From: CALMFT01 sp964563595
GTDB lineage: Bacteria > Patescibacteriota > Gracilibacteria > Absconditabacterales > Absconditicoccaceae
Length of the DNA: 48,673 bases
Direction: 5' to 3'
Assembly (NCBI GenBank): GCA_964563595.1
Contig: CAZLWR010000005.1
Location: forward strand, 1-48,673
Below are positions 42,253 through 48,673 of this stretch, one piece after another. The position numbers were made by a program, and so were the translations under genes. Each line of letters starts with the position of its first letter. The first letter of the stretch is position 1. The notes beneath the pieces were generated by a model, which worked only from the letters and a program-made list of their open reading frames with translations, had not been told where the DNA came from and did no database searches.

Positions 42253-42840
42253 TTAGTTTGTACTTGATGATTGATGTTCATAATGTCGATATTCGTGTGT
42301 TATTCAAACAAATCTATGTTCTTCCATAATGCTTTTCAACAAAGTTCTGTTACGGTGAATTGTCTGTCATAATGATGAAGTATCGTTTTCATAAAACATC
42401 GTAGCCATTGATTGAATATAAAGTTCTTCTTGTGATCTGAGTGATTCATCACGTAAGGTTATTTGTCCACCACAAGGTTTTACGATTACTACGTCAACCG
42501 TATTGCCAGTGGAATGTGGATACTTCTTGCTTACGTTGAGTAGTTTGTCTTTTCGTGTTGGTAGGGTTTTTGTCCGCAGATCATCAAGAAAGTCATAAAA
42601 CTCTATAGATCTATAGCCATCTTTGACTAACAACTGAAGTCATTTAGTTTGTAATTGTTTATTCACATTTGCCAAAACCTGTGCGATGTGCTGATTAACA
42701 TACACTTCATGAGTTATTCAAAATAAGCAGAATAATTCATTCTGATTTGTTCAAAAGCGTTCACATTGCTGGAAATAGTAATTTTCACAGGGTACCTTAT
42801 AAGCCGATAAGGGAACGAGATTTAGTCAGCTAGTGTTCAT
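42253..42840 (-). CDS. D-Ala-D-Ala dipeptidase, VanX-like
   Basis: A 195-residue zinc D,D-dipeptidase of the VanX/DdpX type. The metal ligands are in PHSTGNTVDVVIV (SxHxxGxxxD pattern) and the catalytic Glu with a His ligand in FVGITHEYRHYEH, equivalent to the EWWH block of VanX. KGLQLLVKDGYRS is the usual upstream block. Six or more TGA codons are Gly, including the one in FVGITHE. Outside vancomycin clusters such enzymes recycle D-Ala-D-Ala from the wall. The gene follows the possible ATP-grasp gene by 22 bases. Confidence 0.9.
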
Positions 42841-42862
42841 TATTCTTTTTAATCAAATAAAG

Positions 42863-44647
42863 TTATCATAAAATACTGTCTGATAGTGGGTAGATCGCCA
42901 TATCTACCATACCGTGGAGCTTGGACCCCGTGGTAAGCATGTGCTCTCCTCATACTATCTTAATACCGTTCTTCCCATAAACCATATACAATCTAGAAAG
43001 TATTTTACCTTTGAACGGTCCTACTTGTTTTGTTTTGGAATTATAGACGATATCACCAAATCAAACATGGTTTTGAAATTGCTGAATAGTTACGGATTGA
43101 TTTCAATTTTGTAAATCTTGTTGTACTTTTGCAATTGCGGATTGTAATTGTCCTTGACTCAAAACTGGTAAAACAATCACTCATTCTGCATTATCCTGGG
43201 CTGTATATTTCACAATAACCTGATCTTTGTTGTGGAATAAAAGTGCTGCGATACTACCGAATGTATTTCATGAAAAATCAGTATAGGATTTTTGATTTGG
43301 TTTGTAGCTTATGGTTGGTGCGAAGATTCATGATTTGTTCAGTGGATTAGTTGACTCAGATAGTATACTATACCGAGATTTACTGGGCAAGCTGGAATAG
43401 GTAGGTGTCATGGGTACCCCTGTGTTCTTGATTTTAGCCATGAGTTCAAAATAGCTAGGAGTTAGATCTCCGGCTTGAATAACTAAACCAATATCTTGAT
43501 TACCGTATTTGATCAGATTATTTCCGTATATCAATTGTCCTGCATCTTTTTCAGAAATTGTTATTGACTTGATACCTTTTTGTATCAGTACACTTGTGAG
43601 CTGTTCGTGGTCGTATTGATTAGTTGGAGAAATCCCATTTCTCATCAAAACTAATACTGTTTTTCATTGAGCCTTTTCACGGATGAAGTCGAGCATAGAA
43701 CTCTTTCCTTTTTGGGCAAGATCATGAACAATGTAGTGAATATTTCCTCTTGGGAAATCATCAATTTCATAAATGATAGGCTTACCTTGCTCGGAAATAC
43801 CCATATCTACCCTAAAACTTTCTCCATATCCTATAGGCTGAAAGTACTGTTGAAGAGCAAAAGTAGAGAGTTGGTTTGGAGCAATACTGTTTTCAATCAT
43901 AAGTCTTTGTTGTACTGATGGTTTAGTAACTTGAGAGTTGATAAAAGTGATAAACTGCTCCAATGATTGTTTGAGTAAGGGGATTTGTGAATTTATTGAG
44001 GCGATCTCTCCTTGTGCATAGTCGGGGTTCATGGTAAATCTATTCCATGTTAGATTGGTATCATCTGGTAATCCTGATACGAAGGTCTGATTCCTGAGTT
44101 TAGTAATAAAGTCCAAACCAAGAGTCTTATGGATCTTTTCCATCGCAAGGTAGTGTGACGGTCATGCCATATATGCATTTTGTAGGGTGCTTTGTAGTTC
44201 GTTGGATAATCCTCCTTTTTTGTAGGCTTGTATCTGATTATTTAATATATCAAATACTTCTTGACGTGCTTCTAAGAGGAAGTCAACGCATTGACTAGCT
44301 GATCCTAGGTTTTTCAGCAATGATGAGAGTATATCCTTCGGTAGCTGTTGGTGAAAGTTATTGATAAAAAAGATAGTTTGAAATCACGCTGTACCTCCTA
44401 GAAACTTTATAAAATCATATCTTTGAAGTTGTATATAGACTTGTTCGATTTCCGCCGGAGAAAAGTTGTTCTCTAATCATTCCCTAGTAAGTAGACCTCC
44501 TTTAAAAGCTGGAGGATTTTTTTGTTCAAGGTTTTTGGATTGAACGAGACTTAGTTTTAGTAATACTTTTTTTGGCATTCACACGATGCTTTGTGTTTTT
44601 TCTTCTAGACTACACGGGGCAGTCGGATTGTTTTGTAATGAGTTCAT
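42863..44647 (-). CDS. large protein with possible ATP-grasp core
   Basis: A 594-residue protein read through several TGA codons. The only suggestive block is YGESFRVDMGISEQGKPII followed by YEIDDFPRGN, which resembles the ATP-grasp metal-binding segment (RxDxxxxxxGxxxxxEIDxxPxG). Upstream are long helices (LEQKNPPAFKGGLLTREG, QAYKKGGLSNELQSTLQNA). If correct it would be an ATP-dependent ligase next to a VanX-like dipeptidase. It is the first gene of the peptidase operon, 79 bases after leader D. No family is certain. Confidence 0.75.
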
Positions 44648-44685
44648 GGTGTCTTATAATAATCATAGTAAATAATAGATGGATT

Positions 44686-44713
44686 GGATTGCTTTGCTTC
44701 GTTCGCAATGACG
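44686..44713. repeat. dispersed palindromic repeat, copy 1
   Basis: GGATTGCTTTGCTTCGTTCG followed by CAATGACG. Its reverse complement is of the GTCATTGCGAGCGAAGC...CAATCC type found scattered in many bacterial genomes. It lies between terminator D and the ATG of the 594-residue protein. Confidence 0.75.
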
Positions 44714-44725
44714 ATTTACAATAAA

Positions 44726-44821
44726 GAAAGCTCCCGCTAGTGTTGCTAGGAGAGCTTTATTACCTGGTGAGTCAGATTATATCTATCTATGTCTCATCTT
44801 TTTCAGGGCCAAAAACTCTCC
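44726..44821 (-). promoter_or_regulatory. attenuator leader D before the peptidase operon
   Basis: On the minus strand GGAGAGTTTTT (44811-44821, inside the small ORF) can pair with AAAGCTCTCC (44749-44758). That can instead pair with GGGAGCTTTC (44726-44735) to form a terminator with a modest T run. The early segment is very like that of leader A (AGAGATTTTTGG against GAGAGTTTTTGG). A TATAATCTGA (44772-44781, minus) between the two segments could alternatively start transcription just before the hairpin. Confidence 0.55.
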
Positions 44822-44899
44822 ATGTTTAAACCATCTAAAAAAATGATAGCAGTACATGGCTGTGATGGCATTGAAAATTATGGTAAGTAGAATGGTCAT
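44783..44899 (-). CDS. small hydrophobic ORF, probable leader peptide D
   Basis: A 38-residue ORF: MTILLTIIFNAITAMYCYHF, then FRWFKHGEFLALKKMRHR, ending at TAG. It resembles leader peptide B (MYCYHFFRW against MYRNHFFW). A TCAGATTACT motif lies 5 bases upstream of the ATG. An in-frame ATG at 44983 would add residues encoded by the palindromic repeat copy 2, which I consider unlikely. It is either a small membrane protein or, more likely, a regulatory leader peptide. Confidence 0.5.
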   Translation of the reverse strand: MTILLTIIFNAITAMYCYHFFRWFKHGEFLALKKMRHR

Positions 44900-44926
44900 A
44901 AAAAGTAATCTGAATAATAATTGATT

Positions 44927-44954
44927 GGATGGTTTTGCTTCGCTCGCAATGACG
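44927..44954. repeat. dispersed palindromic repeat, copy 2
   Basis: GGATGGTTTTGCTTCGCTCG followed by CAATGACG, matching copy 1 at most positions. It lies between terminator B and leader peptide D. Confidence 0.75.
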
Positions 44955-44981
44955 ACTGGATTGTTATTCAATAAAGGGTAC

Positions 44982-45126
44982 AAAAAACTCTCCCTGGTTG
45001 ATGAGGGAGAGTTGTGCTATAATGTGTGATTGATACAACGTATACAATTTACCATATAGAAAGACTCTCCCTGGTTGCCCAAAAGAAGTGGTTTCTATAC
45101 ATGTTAGCAAAATTGATTGAGTTCAT
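44982..45126 (-). promoter_or_regulatory. attenuator leader B
   Basis: A 14-base sequence CAACCAGGGAGAGT occurs twice on the minus strand: at 45064-45077 inside a leader ORF, and at 44987-45000 as the 3' arm of a terminator with a T run. The middle ACTCTCCCT (45004-45012) can pair with either. This is a clear antiterminator/terminator switch. It lies upstream of leader D and the peptidase operon, giving two attenuators in tandem. Confidence 0.75.
45049..45126 (-). CDS. leader peptide B
   Basis: A 25-residue ORF, MNSINFANMYRNHFFWATR then ESLSIW, ending TGG TAA. It has Trp codons at residues 16 and 25, flanking the first attenuator segment. A TTGACT box precedes it, and the MFS stop is 44 bases upstream. 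Confidence 0.5.
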   Translation of the reverse strand: MNSINFANMYRNHFFWATRESLSIW

Positions 45127-45169
45127 AACAGGACTGATAATTTTTGATATAAGAAAGTCAAGAGTGAAA

Positions 45170-46390
45170 TTACTTAGTCTTGTGAGAATGAAACAGTTTG
45201 TAAAAAGCTAGGAGGCCGAGTATCCCAAATATTCACGCTGAGAGTATGAACATGGTTTGCAGATCATAAAGATCTCATAACCGTCAGATGAAGGGTCACA
45301 AAATTGCATAGCCCAATCTTCATATCATACTATGGACCGATAGAACGGTTGCTCTGATGTGAGACTCGGCAAGCTCATTGATAGCATGGTTGCTGATAGG
45401 CTTTTGAAGTCCTCTTTGGACATGAAGTAATGATAATCAAAATAATCAGATTATGATTCATATGATTATATTATGTTCATAAGGATTTAGTCCTGCAATT
45501 AAATATCCTGCTACTCCAAACCCAAGCAACCCTAATAATCATCGTTGTAGACCTAATTTTTTATCCCATGCGTGGGCGAATAAGCTGGTAATTGAAACTA
45601 TTGCTCTTAGTCCAAACCATACAAATCCAAACCATATGACGGGTACTTGTATGAGTTGCAGATAAGGCTGGGCAGCCCACACTATGCAAAGCGACGCGGT
45701 AGAAAGTATGCTGGTATATGCAATAATCCGTTTGAGTTTTTTATTGTCATGAAGACTGTATACGATAATATTCCAAATATTTTGCCATAAGGAAATATCA
45801 CTATTGTGTTGTTTTGATTGCACGGATACTAGACTTATTACAAATGGTATGGCAAAGGATATTATAATACCTTGCACAAGCATAGTTACCCTAAATCAGA
45901 AATAATGTGCAATAAGACCTCCAGCAATTCATGCTATTGCAGCTATCCCTTCAGCTATAAAACTCAATCTTCATTCTACTTTCTTGTAGTCTTTGGTTCT
46001 ATCTAGTCCGTTGAGTGTGTCATACAACAATGCAGAATCTGATCATGAAATACATGAATATCAAAATGCGAGAATAATTTCACAGAGTGCGAACTCCATG
46101 AAGTTTGTTCAGCCCGCATACAAGAGGAACCCTATACTTATAAAGATAGATCCTATGAGGATAGATCTCTTTGTGCCAAAACGATCTCCAAAATATCAGG
46201 TAGGTACTTCAAAAATAAATACTGCTATTGCAAAAACACTTTGTAGTAGAAATATTTCAGATAAACTCAGACCATTATCCTGAAAAAAGAGTGTCATCAC
46301 AGGTATAATAATCGCACATGATTGAAAAAACTTAATCCATGTAAGCTTACGGATGTTGGATGATAGTTTTCATTCTTCTAGGTTTTTCAT
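45170..46390 (-). CDS. MFS transporter
   Basis: A 406-residue, 12-span major facilitator protein, heavily interrupted by TGA in the standard code. The loop 2-3 signature is GYFGDRFGTKRSILIGS. Other features are FQDNGLSLSEIFLLQSVF in the first helices, the central break SLHDNKKLKRIIAYTSIL, and ESHIRATVLSVHSMIGRLG followed by YAILGPFIGRLGDLYDL in the second half, as in drug/metabolite MFS members. The substrate is unknown. It has a TCAGATTATA motif (46415-46424) upstream of the ATG and attenuator C beyond it. Confidence 0.92.
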
Positions 46391-46433
46391 TTTTTATGTT
46401 ATAATGATATACAATATAATCTGATACTGCAAA

Positions 46434-46585
46434 CAAAAACTCTCCCGGGCCTGTTTGCTAGGGAGAGTGTTTATAGATTGTAACTGATAGTTTTTTTATT
46501 TTTGATTTACTAGCTATCACTTTTTACCGTACATAAACACCCTCCCGCTGGATCGCAGAAAGATACTTGTGTAGAGTGGATGGCT
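46434..46585 (-). promoter_or_regulatory. attenuator leader C upstream of the MFS gene
   Basis: On the minus strand GGGAGGGTGTTTAT (46533-46546) can form 14 pairs (one wobble) with ATAAACACTCTCCC (46461-46474). The latter can instead pair with GGGAGAGT (46439-46446), followed by TTTTTG, as a terminator. As in A and B, the first segment is followed by GGTAA in the same relative position (CGG TAA here). No clear ATG-started leader ORF uses that frame; another frame starts MNKQLIAIHSTQVSFCD. The recurrent promoter motif then lies between the terminator and the MFS start. Confidence 0.65.
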
Positions 46586-46681
46586 ATAAGCTGCTTATTC
46601 ATACCGAAGCTAATAAGTTTTTGTTGGGGAAAGTCAATAGAGGACTTGCGACAATTTATTTACTGAAACATATACTACATA

Positions 46682-46709
46682 TTGACATTTTTAAAATAAT
46701 CTGTATATA
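46682..46709 (+). promoter_or_regulatory. sigma-70-type promoter
   Basis: TTGACA (46682-46687), a 16-base spacer and TATATA (46704-46709), preceded by AATCTG as in the recurrent motif. It lies 28 bases before the ATG at 46738. Confidence 0.7.
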
Positions 46710-46737
46710 GAAGTTATCTTTATTTTTCTCTAACAAC

Positions 46738-47805
46738 ATGAAAAATATTCCGCATTCTGAAGCTTTGATTCTAGATAAACAGACCGGACTACCTGTCACC
46801 ATCAAAGAAAACCTGTGAAACGGTTTGTTCGTAGTAGAGTTTTTGGTAACTGCTACACAAAAAAAGAAGAAAGAACTTACTGATACTTTGCTGGGTCAAC
46901 TGGCACTAAGACAATGATATGAACTTCAACAAGATGATAATGCCATCGATTCCTTCGCTAAGCAAAAAGAAATTCACAAAGCTTTCGTTAAGGGTTTGAG
47001 GTCTCTTGCGGCAATACTTGATGAGGCAAGGATTGGTACCAACCCTTCAACATTTTCTGGTCGTAGTGCTACTACTAGCGATCTAGATGGTACTAAGTTG
47101 TACAAGGCATACAAAGCAATTGCTGGAGATAATCGTTATAATGGTCTTGTAAAAGATACTTCTCTTATAGACAAAGAAGCAGTAGCTGCTTACAAAAAGT
47201 ATTATGAGCTTGCTGATGAAGAGGATCCTTTTATCCACTTCAATCAACAGGCAGCAGCTAACTTTGTTCAATTAGTTCAAGATTTACCAGATTTGGCAGC
47301 AACAAGATTTCTTCATGCAGTGTACGATTTACATGCAAATGGATGGATTTGGGAGAATGCACCGCATAGTGATCAATCCATAGGTGGTGATGATATGTTC
47401 GCAATATGAGCGATACTATTTGCTGATATTATGAGTAGAAACATGAATATGCGTGATGATACTGATATTATCAGATGAGATTTCTTAAGCAAATTGTGAA
47501 GACCATGATCGGAAAATTATATCTCTGCCAATAAGTTATGGATAGGCAATGCTCGTGAAAAATCTGTTTGAGATATGATAATCTGAGAAGAAGGATATAC
47601 CACCCCTTGGAGTCTTGACAGAATGGTCACTCCTAAGCTTAGCTTGAATCGTGATTGAGTAGGCACATCTACGGTAAGACTGAAGAAGGTTTCTGCTCAT
47701 GAGTTGATGGTTATCGGGGTTGCCGAAGATGGTAGATCTGGATGAATGAGAGGTAATGGTCCTAATGTGACCGTGTGACAAAAAATTGCAATTACTCAAA
47801 AGTAA
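46738..47805 (+). CDS. hypothetical protein
   Basis: A 355-residue soluble protein read through many TGA codons. The N-terminal half is helical and charged (TQKKKKELTDTLLGQLALR, KQKEIHKAFVKGLRSLAAI). The middle has FLHAVYDLHANGWIWENAP, and the C-terminal third is Gly-rich with DGVGTSTVRLKKVSAHELM. No family recognised. It has a strong promoter upstream and a terminator downstream, so it is monocistronic and probably well expressed. Confidence 0.8.
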
Positions 47806-47828
47806 TGATGTAAAAATATATTACATTG

Positions 47829-47858
47829 ATGTGGTCTTGTTGATCACATTTTTTTTCT
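47829..47858 (+). terminator. intrinsic terminator
   Basis: ATGTGGTC and GATCACAT pair (one G-U) around a short loop, followed by a run of T. It ends the 355-residue gene. Confidence 0.8.
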
Positions 47859-47905
47859 TTATTTTTTCAGCTGTTTTCTGATTAGTTTTTGTTATATATC
47901 CATAA

Positions 47906-47915
47906 TCAGATTATG
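47906..47915 (+). promoter_or_regulatory. TCAGATTATG promoter-associated motif
   Basis: The recurrent motif, 14 bases before the ATG at 47930. Confidence 0.45.
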
Positions 47916-47929
47916 TTTTTCTTATTCCT

Positions 47930-48673
47930 ATGGCTTATTCTCATTCTAAATTACAGGCATATCAAACGTGTCCGCTAAAATATCGTTATGAAAAGATTGA
48001 TAAATTAGAGGTAACTCAAGAGGGGATTTTTGAGAATATTGCTTTTGTATTATGATCTAGTGTGCATAGTGCTTTAGAACTTTTGTATAGAGAGCTAAGG
48101 CATATGGTGATACCCAGCAAAGACCAGCTTATTGGATATTTCCAACGTGCTCGGGACGAAGAAATTAGTGAAATTGATACTAAGCATGGCAAACAAGTAT
48201 TTTCCGCCGAAGAAAGAGAAGTGTCTCATCATAGAGGAGTGGAGTATATGAATTGGTATTATGATACCTATCATCCGTTTAAACAAGCAGTGACTGATAG
48301 CGTAGAGAAAACGACGTGGATTGAAATCAAACCTGGTGTGAAGTTTATGGGTAAAATGGATAGGCTCGATATCGATGGTGAGACCGCTATTATCGTGGAT
48401 TACAAAACAAGTAGGACCTTGCCAAAGGACGTAGATGATACTATCAAGGATCAAATTGGTATCTATGGACTGGGCATCCAACACGATTATGGAAATAAGT
48501 TTAAGAAGATTATTGGTAAAGTTATTTATCTCCATCTGGAGAGAGAATATACACGGGAGCTGACTGATCAGATTATTCAAGATATTAGAGGCAGATATTT
48601 GCAGATTATAGAAGAGATAGAGCACAAAACTTTTTATTACAATATGGGTGATGAAACTGCTTTTGAACCAAGG
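47930..48673 (+). CDS. PD-(D/E)XK nuclease, RecB/Cas4-like (partial)
   Basis: At least 248 residues, cut by the window end. The N-terminus MAYSHSKLQAYQTCPLKYRY is the typical start of RecB-type nuclease domains (SxSxLxxYxxCPxxYxY), whose Cys often joins an Fe-S cluster. GSSVHSALELLYRE gives the conserved His. The active site is GKMDRLDIDG then AIIVDYKTSR, with Asp, Asp and Lys in the D-(D/E)XK order. It could be a stand-alone repair exonuclease. No cas genes or CRISPR array are nearby. One TGA codes the Gly in FVLGSSVHSA. Confidence 0.9.

Noticed and set aside
44783..44983. 66-residue protein starting at 44983
   Set aside because: The extra N-terminus is encoded by the dispersed palindromic repeat; the ATG at 44899 follows the recurrent promoter motif and fits leader peptide B better.
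48095..48625. 176-residue minus-strand ORF
   Set aside because: It is antisense to the PD-(D/E)XK nuclease, whose motifs are clear on the plus strand.
1..48673. CRISPR array, insertion sequence or prophage
   Set aside because: No regularly spaced repeats, transposase, integrase or phage structural genes were seen. The PD-(D/E)XK nuclease has no cas neighbours.

Overview
This window reads as a bacterial chromosome fragment that uses the alternative code in which UGA is glycine (NCBI table 25). That points to the Patescibacteria/CPR lineages Gracilibacteria (BD1-5) or Absconditabacteria (SR1). Nearly every recognisable gene is broken by in-frame TGA under the standard code and becomes one full-length protein when TGA is read through; real stops are TAA or TAG. 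The TGAs fall on conserved glycines: CQRGPD in the GapN-type dehydrogenase, SGHLDVVP and RGATDM in the M20 peptidase, SPGAST in the malate:quinone oxidoreductase, and the P-loop region of NadR. I cannot tell the two phyla apart from this window. Two 100-N runs (33859-33958, 40276-40375) are scaffold gaps.

Layout. 0.1-4 kb: rsmG (carrying an apparent in-frame palindromic insert), a one-TM protein and an 867-residue possible muralytic protein. 4-6.3 kb, minus: dnaG with a small P-loop-like protein. 6.4-15 kb: housekeeping and membrane genes on both strands (sigma-region-4/HARE-HTH regulator, pyrophosphatase, squalene/phytoene synthase, DUF1761, MORN/peptidoglycan-binding protein, nusA, DUF805), then tRNA-Gln. 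15.2-24.8 kb, minus: a long gene set centred on NAD: aminotransferase, an unrecognised protein, pncA, pncB, pnuC, a NadR-like enzyme, nadE, a HAD phosphatase and a Nudix hydrolase. Together these could run nicotinamide -> nicotinate -> NaMN -> NaAD -> NAD and also use nicotinamide riboside. 24.8-25.2 kb: a divergent control region with a foldable RNA candidate and nested dyads. 25.2-35.6 kb, plus: a GapN-type dehydrogenase, malate:quinone oxidoreductase, GNAT, isocitrate dehydrogenase, a methyltransferase, a large protein with two degenerate Nudix domains, an NrtR-like regulator of NAD metabolism, and an unknown gene. 35.7-38.9 kb: tRNA-Leu, a beta-CASP nuclease, an unknown gene and a PIG-L deacetylase. 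39-46.4 kb, minus: LysE exporter, ACT protein, class C26 amidotransferase, M20 peptidase, VanX-like D,D-dipeptidase, possible ATP-grasp protein and MFS transporter. 46.7-48.7 kb, plus: an unknown protein and a PD-(D/E)XK nuclease cut by the window end.

The most striking non-coding signal is a set of four transcription-attenuator leaders on the minus strand (about 38.96-39.10, 44.73-44.90, 44.98-45.13 and 46.43-46.58 kb). Each has an early segment able to pair with the 5' arm of a following intrinsic terminator. Three have a plausible short leader ORF; two of these end in a Trp codon plus TAA, and two encode similar peptides. They precede the PIG-L gene, the peptidase operon (two in tandem) and the MFS transporter. 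A second recurrent signal is TATAATCTGA or its reverse complement close upstream of many genes, probably part of the promoter.
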